From the NCBI GenBank assembly GCA_934646005.1, contig CAKUED010000001.1, positions 62,001 to 126,000 of the forward strand: a stretch of DNA of 64,000 bases. The letters run 5' to 3'. Of the stretch, positions 32,543 to 40,180 are shown one piece after another. The notes below the pieces were generated by a model. It was not told the origin of the DNA, made no database searches, and saw nothing but the letters and a program-made list of their open reading frames with translations. The position numbers and the translations under genes are program-made. Source of the stretch: an uncultured Oscillospiraceae bacterium (lineage in GTDB: Bacteria; Bacillota; Clostridia; Oscillospirales; Oscillospiraceae). Position 1 is the stretch's first letter. Each line of letters opens with the position of its first letter.

Positions 32543-33243
32543 TTATGCTAAAATCTCTGCGGTTTTCTGTCTGCCTGCCCAGATGGCGTTTGCCAGCATC
32601 CACAGGCACAGCGCCGCGTTGCCCGAGCCCTGACTCAGGACGAAATCCCACGTTGAAATTTCCGCGCCGAGCGCCTGCCGGAGGTCTGGGATGAGGACAA
32701 ATACGATCTGGAACACGAGCATATGCGCCGCGAACATCCCGCGCGGCAGGACGGTCTTCCCAGTCAGCACCGCGAAGGCGCTGGCTAAGATCAGCAGGAT
32801 CATGCCCGCGTAGGCGAGGTACATGGCGGGCATGAGGCGGCTATACTGCGCGGTGATGAGCGCTGCCGTTTTCGCGCGCCCCAGGAGCGGCGCGAGCGTG
32901 GTCGTCCAGTCGGCGAGGCTGCCGATCCAGAGGTGCAGCGCCCCGGCGGTGGCGACGTAGATCACGCCGCCGATGAGCACCGCGCGGCGCGTTTTGCGGT
33001 ACTGCGGCAGGATCTGCCGGTAGGAAATGCGCACGGTGAAAAATCCGAGCGCCTGCCGCAGAGGCCCGCCGCGATCAGCAGCGGCAGCCGCCACGCGTCC
33101 CACGAACCGTTCAGGTACGCCTCGCGCGCGAACAGTCCGCTGTCACCGGGGCTTGCCGGGATCACGCTCAGGCACAGGTCGCCGACGAGCATCAAAAACG
33201 CGCCGAGCGCGCCCAAAAGGCTCTCCCGCCGCCCCGCAAACAC
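32543..33243 (-). pseudogene. Frameshifted paralog of the DUF6796-like membrane protein
   Basis: The two halves are clear paralogs of the protein at 28771-29481: LLGALGAFLMLVGDLCLSVIP...LPLLIAAGL in one frame, then ALGFFTVRISYRQILPQYRKT...ISTWDFVLSQGS in another. The switch lies near 33053-33062. The likely original start is GTG at 33243, with an N-terminus slightly different from that of the paralog. A base-calling error cannot be excluded. It faces the hydrolase gene at 33331 across the shared operator region. Confidence 0.75.
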
Positions 33244-33268
33244 AATAGGCGCTGCAACAATTTTCGGT

Positions 33269-33329
33269 TTGCAATCGGGCGGCGCAGGTGCTACAATGGG
33301 CATACAAAGATGGTTAGAGGCAACTAACC
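33269..33329 (+). promoter_or_regulatory. Promoter and TTAG-N6-CTAA operator, site 2
   Basis: TTGCAA (33269-33274), 17 bp, TACAAT (33292-33297). The palindrome GGTTAG-AGGCAA-CTAACC (33312-33329) lies at about +8 to +25. It includes the AGAGG ribosome site and ends one base before the ATG, so bound protein or RNA folding would block expression. Confidence 0.65.
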
Positions 33330-33330
33330 A

Positions 33331-34098
33331 ATGAAAATTGGGGCATGGCAAATGGAGCTTCAGCGCCTTGGCGACCCGCAGAAAAAGCGCGTGATGCTGC
33401 TGCACGGCAATCTCATGTGCTGGCGGCAGTTTGAGGACGTGCTCCCGATCTTGGCGCGGGATTACTGCGTGTACGCCGTCAGCTTTGACGGCTTCGACGG
33501 CACGGGGCGCACGACCTACACCACCGCGCAGGCGCAGGCGGACAAGCTGGCAGATTATCTCTGCGCCGAGCTCGGCGGGCATCTGGATCTGCTGTTTGCC
33601 GAGTCGCTCGGCTGCGATCCGGCGGTGCTGCTCAAAGCCTCGCCCAGAGTGCAGATCGACCGCATGGTTTTAAGTGGACCGGAATATCTCGATTTCGGCA
33701 TTCTGAACGGGCTGATTCTAAAAATCATGCCGCCCAAGCAGTACGAAACGGCGCGGAAAAAGACGATGCCCGCCTGGGCGCTGCGCTTTATGGGGCAGAC
33801 GGAGGCGGGGATGCAGACGATGATGCGCCGCATCCCGGAGCATATCAGTCTGGAATCCGTCCGCGCGACGTGGCAGGCGGGGCTGTATCTCTACCGCACG
33901 GACTTCCTGGTGCAGCCGGAGGCGCAGGTCGCCTGCTGGTACGGCGAAAAAGAAGGGCACATGAAAAAAGCCATCGAGCATCTGCGGCGGGCATACCCCC
34001 GGCTGACCGTCCGCAGCTTCCCCGGCTTCGGTCACGGCGACATCATCAACCACCCCGCTTTGCTTGCGCAGGAGCTGGGAAAGTTTCTGAATCACTAA
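33331..34098 (+). CDS. Alpha/beta hydrolase
   Basis: 255 residues. HGNLM oxyanion segment (MLLHGNLMCWRQF), nucleophile elbow FAESLGCDP (Ser about 94) and a late His in FPGFGHGDIINHP complete a plausible triad. The substrate is unknown. The ATG directly follows the TTAG palindrome. Monocistronic with its own terminator. Confidence 0.83.
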   Translation: MKIGAWQMELQRLGDPQKKRVMLLHGNLMCWRQFEDVLPILARDYCVYAVSFDGFDGTGRTTYTTAQAQADKLADYLCAELGGHLDLLFAESLGCDPAVLLKASPRVQIDRMVLSGPEYLDFGILNGLILKIMPPKQYETARKKTMPAWALRFMGQTEAGMQTMMRRIPEHISLESVRATWQAGLYLYRTDFLVQPEAQVACWYGEKEGHMKKAIEHLRRAYPRLTVRSFPGFGHGDIINHPALLAQELGKFLNH

Positions 34099-34101
34099 GA
34101 A

Positions 34102-34138
34102 CCCCCGCCGCGAGGAATTTCTCGGCGGGGTGTTTTTT
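34102..34138 (+). terminator. Intrinsic terminator
   Basis: CCCCGCC/GGCGGGG-type stem with a small mismatch, then TGTTTTTTG, just after the hydrolase gene. Confidence 0.8.
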
Positions 34139-34148
34139 GCGTGTACGC

Positions 34149-34682
34149 TCAGAGTGCCGTGCCGGTTTTGGGGACAAACAGATGCGTCATATCGGCGCGT
34201 TCTAATTCCAACAGGCGCACCTTGCGGGTAATGCCGCCGCCGTAGCCGGTCAGGCTGCCGTTTGTGCCGACCACGCGGTGGCAGGGGATCATCAGCGAGA
34301 TGGGATTGTGCCCCACCGCGCCGCCCACCGCCTGCGCCGACATTTTGGGAAGATTCCGCCGGCGGGCGATTTCGGCAGCGATCTCGCCGTAGGTCATGGT
34401 TTTGCCATAGGGGATGGTTAACATAATATCGCACACCGTCTTGCGGAACGGCGTGGAATCATAGCGCAGCGGCGGGAGAAAGTCCGGCTCGCGCCCGGAA
34501 AAATACACGTCCAGCCAGCGCCGCGCCTCGGCAAACAGCGGGTGCTCCGTCGCCTCTACCTGCTTGGGCAGGATGCTTCCAAAATGCTTCTGCCCGTCGA
34601 ACCAGAGCCCGATGAGCACCTCACCGTCACACACGAGTGTGATCGCACCAAGCGGGGAGGCGTATTTGGCGGTGTAGATCAT
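34149..34682 (-). CDS. ogt: Methylated-DNA-[protein]-cysteine S-methyltransferase
   Basis: 177 residues. Active-site IPCHRVV (acceptor Cys) with upstream TPFRKTVCDIMLTIPYGKTMTYGEIA and AVGGAVGHNPI, the full Ogt/MGMT signature. It removes alkyl groups from O6-alkylguanine in a suicide reaction. Overlaps the upstream DNA glycosylase gene by 4 bp (ATGA). The two form an alkylation-repair operon. Confidence 0.95.
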   Translation of the reverse strand: MIYTAKYASPLGAITLVCDGEVLIGLWFDGQKHFGSILPKQVEATEHPLFAEARRWLDVYFSGREPDFLPPLRYDSTPFRKTVCDIMLTIPYGKTMTYGEIAAEIARRRNLPKMSAQAVGGAVGHNPISLMIPCHRVVGTNGSLTGYGGGITRKVRLLELERADMTHLFVPKTGTAL

Positions 34683-35335
34683 GGCGTTTTCTCCTTTTTC
34701 GGCTTATAGTCCTTCAGCTCGGGGATCGCGCCGCCGGAGACCGCCCAGAGGTACAGACTCGCCACGCTGCAATAGGGGCTGAAGCGGCGGCGGTATTTTT
34801 GAAACAGCTTGCGGTCGATGGCACGGTGGTGGTAGACCATGCGCAGCCCGCGCTGGATGGCGAGGTCGTCATAGCTGAAAATATTCGGGCGCTGGAGACA
34901 GAAGAGCAGGATCATCTCCGCCGTCCACACGCCGATGCCCTTGAGCGTGCTCAGCGCCCGGATGGCGTCCTCGTCGGACATCTGCGCGACCGCGTCCAGA
35001 TCGAACGCGCCGCTGTGCACTTTTTCGGCAAAGTCCGTGATGTATTCCGCCTTGCGGAACGTCATGCCGAGCGCTTGCAGCGAGGGCACGCCCGACGCGA
35101 GGATCGTTTCGGCGTTGACCGCGTCGAGCGCGTCCTGCATCCGCTGCCAGATGGTCGCCTGCGCCTTCATCGAGATCTGCTGCCCGATGATGTGGTGGAT
35201 GACGGACGAAAACAAATTCGTGTCCACCGCACGCTCGATGTGCCCCACGCGGTCAATGACCGCGCCCAGGCGCGCGTCCTTCTGCCGCAGATAGGAGAGC
35301 TCCGTTTCGCCGTATGCAAAAACCAAATCCGTCAC
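34679..35335 (-). CDS. DNA-3-methyladenine glycosylase (AlkA/HhH-GPD family)
   Basis: 218 residues from GTG. Helix-hairpin-helix LSTLKGIGVWTAEMILLF followed by the catalytic Asp region FSYDDLAIQRGLRMVY, and an N-terminal IHHIIGQQISMKAQATIW: base-excision glycosylase of the AlkA type. An in-frame ATG further upstream sits in the promoter region (TATGAT on the minus strand), so GTG after AAAGG is preferred. Co-operonic with ogt. A TGGTTAG half-site lies just upstream of the start. Confidence 0.9.
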   Translation of the reverse strand: MTDLVFAYGETELSYLRQKDARLGAVIDRVGHIERAVDTNLFSSVIHHIIGQQISMKAQATIWQRMQDALDAVNAETILASGVPSLQALGMTFRKAEYITDFAEKVHSGAFDLDAVAQMSDEDAIRALSTLKGIGVWTAEMILLFCLQRPNIFSYDDLAIQRGLRMVYHHRAIDRKLFQKYRRRFSPYCSVASLYLWAVSGGAIPELKDYKPKKEKTP

Positions 35336-35374
35336 CTGCCTTTCCTGACTAACCAGATCATACCACATTCCAAC

Positions 35375-35411
35375 ACAAAAAACCACCCGTGAGCCGATCG
35401 GCTCACGGGTG
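35375..35411 (-). terminator. Intrinsic terminator of the 35.4-40 kb operon
   Basis: A perfect 28-bp palindrome (35384-35411) is followed by GTTTTTTGTG on the minus strand. Confidence 0.85.
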
Positions 35412-35426
35412 ATTTTGCGTGCGTTT

Positions 35427-35909
35427 TTACAGAAGGCTCACGACCGCCGCGGTCAATGCGGCGATGGCGGCGAAGAGGGGAATGCCGCGCCAGAACGAGC
35501 CGAGATGCTTGGCGGGGTCCTGATACGGCTGCTTTTCGGGCAGGAACGAGAAGCGGATGCGTTTCGTATTGCGCCACCACAGCAGATCGATGACCAGCAG
35601 ATCGAACAGCCCAAGCCCCTCGCCGAAGGCGAGGAAGTACCAGAACGCGTCAAGATAGCTGTCCAGCCCCAGCGCGCGGCGGAAGATCAGCCCCAGCGCG
35701 GAGAACACGACGGTGAAGAGCAGCAGATTGCTGAGTAAGATCGCGGGCATGGATTTTTCCTTCGGTGCGTCCATATGCGCGCGCACCTGCGCCTGCACTG
35801 CGTCGGGGTAGGAGCGCAGCCCAAGGAGGTTTTTCCTGTCCGTGCCCGTGCCGAGCCAGCACGCGCCCCAGTAGAGCAGATAAAAGACGATGGGAAGCAG
35901 AATTTTCAT
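35427..35909 (-). CDS. Membrane protein of unknown function
   Basis: 160 residues with four hydrophobic segments (about 2-18, 55-75, 82-106, 136-158). No family recognised with confidence. The start ATG overlaps the upstream gene by 4 bp. Last gene of a seven-gene operon. Confidence 0.7.
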   Translation of the reverse strand: MKILLPIVFYLLYWGACWLGTGTDRKNLLGLRSYPDAVQAQVRAHMDAPKEKSMPAILLSNLLLFTVVFSALGLIFRRALGLDSYLDAFWYFLAFGEGLGLFDLLVIDLLWWRNTKRIRFSFLPEKQPYQDPAKHLGSFWRGIPLFAAIAALTAAVVSLL

Positions 35910-36610
35910 GTACGGTCTCCTTTCCGCACCTTCGGCAGCAGCACAAGCAGCCCCGCGAACATCCACAGCGTGCCGAACGCGATCCAGCCGCAGTAGAACG
36001 CGTTCCAGAACGGGTGGTTGCCAAATACCATGCACACCACCGGCAGCAGCATCCCGACCGCCATGGAAAAAACCCAGCACCAGCGGGGATACGGCGTCAG
36101 CCCCTTGGCGAACACCGCGATGTGCGTGATATTCAGCGCGATGAGCGACAGCCAGTAAAGTCCCGCCGCCGGGAGCAGAAAATAGCGGACAAAGCGCAGC
36201 CGCAGCGTGTCCTCAAAGCCGTATTTCGTCAAAAATACGAGCGCGCAGATGAGAACGTGCGCCGCCGGTCCGAAGATCAGGTTGCCGAAAATGCCCGCGC
36301 GGTAGCGGTGGGCATACGCGGGGCTGCGCGATACGATGAGGCGGTAGATGCCGAACATCGACAGCCCCTCCAGCGTCATGCCGAGCAGTCCCAGCAGCGC
36401 GGCGGCGAACAAACCGCCGTCAGAGGTCGCCGTATACGCGGAGAGCATCCGCGGCAGCCCCGTCAGGGTCTCATCCTCCATGCCCCAGCCGAGGATCATA
36501 TCGCCCGCAAAATGCAGTGCCGCCGCGAACAGCCCGATGGCGAGCAGCTTGCGGATGCGCGCCCAGTCAAGCTCGCGCGAAATGCCGGTGTCGTTAAAGT
36601 CCTGTGTCAC
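35906..36610 (-). CDS. Multi-pass membrane protein (DUF6796-like)
   Basis: 234 residues from GTG (AAAGGTGGA 6 nt upstream); longer forms would run into the upstream spacer. About seven membrane segments, with LFAAALHFAGDMILGWG near the N-terminus and YFLLPAAGLYWLSLIALNITHIAVF near residue 165. Similar in size and layout to the proteins at 28771 and 32543 but more diverged. Function unknown; a membrane-bound enzyme or sensor is possible. Confidence 0.72.
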   Translation of the reverse strand: MTQDFNDTGISRELDWARIRKLLAIGLFAAALHFAGDMILGWGMEDETLTGLPRMLSAYTATSDGGLFAAALLGLLGMTLEGLSMFGIYRLIVSRSPAYAHRYRAGIFGNLIFGPAAHVLICALVFLTKYGFEDTLRLRFVRYFLLPAAGLYWLSLIALNITHIAVFAKGLTPYPRWCWVFSMAVGMLLPVVCMVFGNHPFWNAFYCGWIAFGTLWMFAGLLVLLPKVRKGDRT

Positions 36611-36624
36611 GGAAATTCCACCTT

Positions 36625-37227
36625 TCATTGCTTTTGCATGACCGCCACGGCGCACGGGATGCGCCCGGGGCAGAGGGTGTAGTGCGCGTCCGCATAGCCC
36701 GCGTCCGCGAAAAACTGCCGGTAGGTCTCCAGCGTGAACTCGTGCTTAAAATCCGCACCCGCTTTGTCGATGGCGCTGGAAACGCGGTCGGTCTCGCCCT
36801 GCCGCGATTTATTGATGTAGGTCGGGATGATGAGCCGCCCGCCGGGGCGGCAGACTCGGTCCAGCTCGCGCAGCGCGGCGTTGGGGTCGTCCAGCAGATG
36901 GATGACGTTTGCGGCGACAACGGCGTCAAACCGCCCGTCGGGGTAGGGAAGGCGCAGGATATTTGCCGCCTCAAATGTGATATTGCCGCGATTTTTGAAC
37001 TTTTTGCGCGCGCGGCGGAGCATTTTCTCCGAAAAGTCGGTCGCGGTCAAAGAGCTGCACTGCGCGGCGATCACACCGCTGAGAAGCCCCGTCCCGCAGG
37101 CGCACTCCAGCACCGTGCTGCCCGGCTCGATCACGTCCGCCACGGCGGCGCAGAGCGCGCGGTTTGCCTTGCGGTTAATGATGTTGGCGAAAATGTCGTA
37201 AACGCCCGCCACATTGTCCCAGAACAT
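36625..37227 (-). CDS. Class I SAM-dependent methyltransferase
   Basis: 200 residues. Motif I VLECACGTGLLSG, acidic loop ATDFSEKML, then FDAVVAANVIHLLDDP and RPGGRLIIPTYI: UbiE/MenG-like small-molecule methyltransferase. Part of the operon headed at 39990; 14 bp from each neighbour. Confidence 0.88.
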   Translation of the reverse strand: MFWDNVAGVYDIFANIINRKANRALCAAVADVIEPGSTVLECACGTGLLSGVIAAQCSSLTATDFSEKMLRRARKKFKNRGNITFEAANILRLPYPDGRFDAVVAANVIHLLDDPNAALRELDRVCRPGGRLIIPTYINKSRQGETDRVSSAIDKAGADFKHEFTLETYRQFFADAGYADAHYTLCPGRIPCAVAVMQKQ

Positions 37228-37241
37228 AGTGTCCCTCCGTG

Positions 37242-37949
37242 TCAGCGGTAGTTGTTATCCTGCGAAAAGACCGGCGGCGAATACGGCAGCGGCGCGGCGC
37301 TCAGCTTGAGCTTGAAGTCGCAGCAGCCGCCCTCTTCCATGCAGGTGTGCTCGCGGTAGAGCGGCACACCGAGGATGCCGAACATGACGTAGTCCAGATT
37401 GCAGAGGTAGGGCATATAGTCCTCATAGCCGTACTGCTTTGCGAAATTTGCCAGCGGGCAGACGAGGTTGTGATAGCTGAAATCATACCCCGCCTCCGGC
37501 GGACGCTGTGTTTCGGTCACGAAGCTGCCGGGATTTTTCGCTGCGTTGGCGGCGTTTTTCGCGTCCTTTTTGAAGAAGAGCTTGTTGAGCGTCTTGACGT
37601 TTGTGAACATCTTCCCCATGAGCTTCCGCGCGAGCTTGGGCATTTTCAGCATCCGGCGCTCATATGCCAGCGTCATGAGCTGTCCGATCTCGTCCAGCGA
37701 CACGCCGCGCGGGCGCAGATACTCGCCCATGGCGACGAGCATATACGCCTCGGTCAGATTTTTCGTGCCGCCCACATCGTCGCCGCCGATGTACGGAAAG
37801 CGCGCGAGCAGGTCGCGCTCGTAAATTTCCCAAATCTCCCGCAGCGCTTCCGCGCCGCCTGCGCGCTGCATCTCCGGCGCGATGGGGGAGAGAAAGGCGT
37901 TCAGCGTTTTCTGGAGCTTTTTGCGGTTCTTTTCGTAATATGCGTGCAT
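37242..37949 (-). CDS. L-2-amino-thiazoline-4-carboxylic acid hydrolase-family protein
   Basis: 235 residues. The C-terminal half has the family segment CPLANFAKQYGYEDYMPYLCNLDYVMFGILGVPL (given here by its ends: Cys near 185, CNLD near 205), and a Cys-rich end HTCMEEGGCCDFKLK. The characterised member opens a thiazoline ring in L-cysteine formation in pseudomonads, but most clostridial relatives are uncharacterised, so the activity is not assured. In an operon with methyltransferases and hydrolases. Confidence 0.78.
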   Translation of the reverse strand: MHAYYEKNRKKLQKTLNAFLSPIAPEMQRAGGAEALREIWEIYERDLLARFPYIGGDDVGGTKNLTEAYMLVAMGEYLRPRGVSLDEIGQLMTLAYERRMLKMPKLARKLMGKMFTNVKTLNKLFFKKDAKNAANAAKNPGSFVTETQRPPEAGYDFSYHNLVCPLANFAKQYGYEDYMPYLCNLDYVMFGILGVPLYREHTCMEEGGCCDFKLKLSAAPLPYSPPVFSQDNNYR

Positions 37950-37961
37950 ATGCGTCCTCCT

Positions 37962-38453
37962 TCAGCGAATGATGAGTGCCATGATCCCGGCGAGAACGGC
38001 GGCGATGATCGCCATGCCGACCGTGCCGGAGAGCCATTTGACGGTTTTATCGTGCGCGGTGATGTACGGCTTCAAGTCCTCCGTGCCGGGGATGGTCCAC
38101 GCGGGCGTGCTGCCGACCCACCAGCCGTCCACCAGCAGGCGGTCTACCAGATTCATAACAGACAAAATGACGAGCGTCTGCCAGAAGCCCTCCAAAAAGC
38201 CGCGCGCGCCGTTCACGGCGTACACAAACACGAGCACATACGCCAGATACCCCGGCACGCAGACGAGCTTGAAGAGCAGGGAATTGCGGCGGATTTTTTC
38301 GTGCGTCGTCAGCCCCAGCTCCACGCAGCGGTCCTGCACGTCCTGATGGTAAAGATGCACCATGCCGACAGCGCCCCTGCGGATGCCGAACGCGCAGATG
38401 AGCACGAGCAGCGCGGCAAGCCCAAAGCCCTCCAAAATGACCATTCCGATCAT
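37962..38453 (-). CDS. Membrane protein of unknown function
   Basis: 163 residues with an N-terminal helix, two central helices (FKLVCVPGYLAYVLVFVYAV, LVILSVMNLVDRLLV) and one C-terminal helix. A loop DGWWVGSTPAWTIPGTEDL is notable. ATG chosen because AAGGAGG lies 8 nt upstream; the open frame continues upstream without hydrophobic or family sense. Unrecognised. Confidence 0.7.
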   Translation of the reverse strand: MIGMVILEGFGLAALLVLICAFGIRRGAVGMVHLYHQDVQDRCVELGLTTHEKIRRNSLLFKLVCVPGYLAYVLVFVYAVNGARGFLEGFWQTLVILSVMNLVDRLLVDGWWVGSTPAWTIPGTEDLKPYITAHDKTVKWLSGTVGMAIIAAVLAGIMALIIR

Positions 38454-38466
38454 GAAAAATTCCTCC

Positions 38467-39372
38467 TTATTGCCGCAGGATCGCCGTGATCTTGGCGAAC
38501 TCCTCGCGGGCTTCCTTGAAATAAGGCAGCATACAGTAGCAGTGCACCATGCCCGGGCGGGCAAAGGCGGTGTACGGTACGACCGCGCGCTTACACGCGG
38601 CTTCAAAATCGGGCAGCGCGCCGTAGAGCACCTCGTCGGCGGAGTAGATAAAGTGAATATCGCCCACGCCCGTAAAGTCGCCGCGCGAGCCGGAGATCAT
38701 GTAGTCCGGCACGTCGGGCTGCCCGTGGCGCATGAATTTTTCGACGAGCACCATGAACGCGTAGTCGATGGCGACATCTGAGGCATTGAGCGCCTGCATC
38801 CGCGCCTTTTCCGCGTCGTTCCACGGCACTTCGCCGGGAGAGACCGCGATGATATGCTGCGGCTGCGGCAGAGGCTCAGGCTGGGCGTTATTGTGCGCCG
38901 CGATGCCGAGCGCCAGCGCTCCGCCGGAGGAAAAGCCGCAGGTGCTCACATTGCCGCCGCCGTAGAGCGCGATCATGCGGCGGTAGCATTCGTAGACCAT
39001 GGCGTAGGTGTCGGTGATGCAGTGCTCGGTGCAGAGCGGATAAAACGGAAACCACACATCGCAGCCCGACTCGCGGCAGAGCTTGCGCATGACGGGCAGG
39101 TCGCCCCGGTCAGGTCCGATGACCATGCCGCCGCCGAAAAAGTAGAGCACGGCGCGCGGCGCGGGCGTTTCATACTCGCGCACGATGAGGCACGGGAAAC
39201 CATTTACGTCGATCGTCTCATAATGCGCCTTGTGGTCAGTCGGCGTAAAGACCCCGCGGCTGCGGTTCTGCTTTTCGATGACCTTGAGGATCTCATCCTC
39301 CGGCAGCGTGAACGCCTTTTTCGCGCCGGAGAGCTTGTATACGCTGCGTAAGATAGATGCAAAGATACTCAT
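38467..39372 (-). CDS. Alpha/beta hydrolase, hormone-sensitive-lipase-like
   Basis: 301 residues. FFGGGMVIG takes the place of the HGGG oxyanion motif, GFSSGG is the nucleophile elbow (Ser about 147), an Asp and a late His (RPGMVHCY) follow. Esterase or deacetylase of small molecules. Operon member between a methyltransferase and a membrane protein. Confidence 0.85.
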   Translation of the reverse strand: MSIFASILRSVYKLSGAKKAFTLPEDEILKVIEKQNRSRGVFTPTDHKAHYETIDVNGFPCLIVREYETPAPRAVLYFFGGGMVIGPDRGDLPVMRKLCRESGCDVWFPFYPLCTEHCITDTYAMVYECYRRMIALYGGGNVSTCGFSSGGALALGIAAHNNAQPEPLPQPQHIIAVSPGEVPWNDAEKARMQALNASDVAIDYAFMVLVEKFMRHGQPDVPDYMISGSRGDFTGVGDIHFIYSADEVLYGALPDFEAACKRAVVPYTAFARPGMVHCYCMLPYFKEAREEFAKITAILRQ

Positions 39373-39384
39373 GATTTAGCCCCC

Positions 39385-39990
39385 TCATTTCCGCGCCGTA
39401 ATGCAGAGCCAGCTTTTCTTTTTGTGTATCTGCACATCGTGAAAGCCCGCCTGCTCCAGATACGTCTTCAGCTCGGCGTCCTTGTAGATGGTCATGCCGC
39501 CGATGATCTCCGTCCACTTCTCGTCCTTGTCCGTATCGCCGTTGCTTTCGTTGCAGATGAGAAATGTCCCGCCGGGCTTCAGCACCCGATAGACCTCCCG
39601 GAAGCACTGCGGCAGATCGGGCCAGAAATAGACGGTTTCAAACGCCGTGACCGCATCGAACCAGTCCTTTGCGAAGATGATACGCTCCACGCTGCCCTGC
39701 CACACCACGCAGCGCCCCTCCTGAATTGCGGCTCGGTTGAGGTTTCGAGACTTCTCCACGCTGACGGGCGAATAGTCGATGCCCTTGACGATCCCCTGCG
39801 GGCATTTTTTCAGCAGCCTTTTCATGTTCGCCCCGCCGCCGCAGCCGCAGTCCAGCACCTTGGCGTCCGGCGCGGCATTCAGAAATTGAAGCCCCCACCG
39901 CGCCACGGCGCTGTGCCCGACATTCATCATGGTGACCATGAGCTTCCCGCCAAAGCCGACCGGCTTGCGGGTGTTATCCAAGAATGCCAT
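39385..39990 (-). CDS. Class I SAM-dependent methyltransferase
   Basis: 201 residues. Motif I VLDCGCGGGANMKRLL, VKGIDYSPVSVEKSR, FDAVTAFETVYFWPDL and LKPGGTFLICNE. UbiE/arsenite-methyltransferase-like architecture, but the Cys residues needed for arsenic are not evident. First gene of the seven-gene operon, behind a promoter with two TTAG palindromes. Confidence 0.88.
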   Translation of the reverse strand: MAFLDNTRKPVGFGGKLMVTMMNVGHSAVARWGLQFLNAAPDAKVLDCGCGGGANMKRLLKKCPQGIVKGIDYSPVSVEKSRNLNRAAIQEGRCVVWQGSVERIIFAKDWFDAVTAFETVYFWPDLPQCFREVYRVLKPGGTFLICNESNGDTDKDEKWTEIIGGMTIYKDAELKTYLEQAGFHDVQIHKKKSWLCITARK

Positions 39991-40013
39991 ACATATCTCC
40001 GACCTTTCTACAA

Positions 40014-40044
40014 TTAGAGATGTCTAACGATTAGATGTGTCTAA
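40014..40044. promoter_or_regulatory. Tandem TTAG-N6-CTAA operators, sites 3a and 3b
   Basis: TTAG-AGATGT-CTAA (40014-40027) and TTAG-ATGTGT-CTAA (40031-40044), 17 bp centre to centre, in the leader of the operon starting at 39990. Confidence 0.6.
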
Positions 40045-40082
40045 CTGATAGGGCAAAAAATAAAACCCCTCGGTACGGCAAT

Positions 40083-40111
40083 AGTGTAGCACGCTCCGGC
40101 GGCGCTTGCAA
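40083..40111 (-). promoter_or_regulatory. Promoter of the 35.4-40 kb operon
   Basis: Minus strand TTGCAA (40106-40111), 17 bp, TACACT (40083-40088), nearly the same boxes as at 33269-33297. Confidence 0.6.
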
Positions 40112-40131
40112 GAGCGTTTTGAACTTTTTTA

Positions 40132-40174
40132 CCCGAAAAATGTCAAAAAGCAGCCGTCTTTCGACGGCTGCTTT
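40132..40174 (-). terminator. Intrinsic terminator of the selenium/cysteine-desulfurase operon
   Basis: A perfect 12-bp stem (40147-40158 with 40163-40174) is followed by TTGACATTTTT on the minus strand. Confidence 0.8.
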
Positions 40175-40180
40175 CGATAT

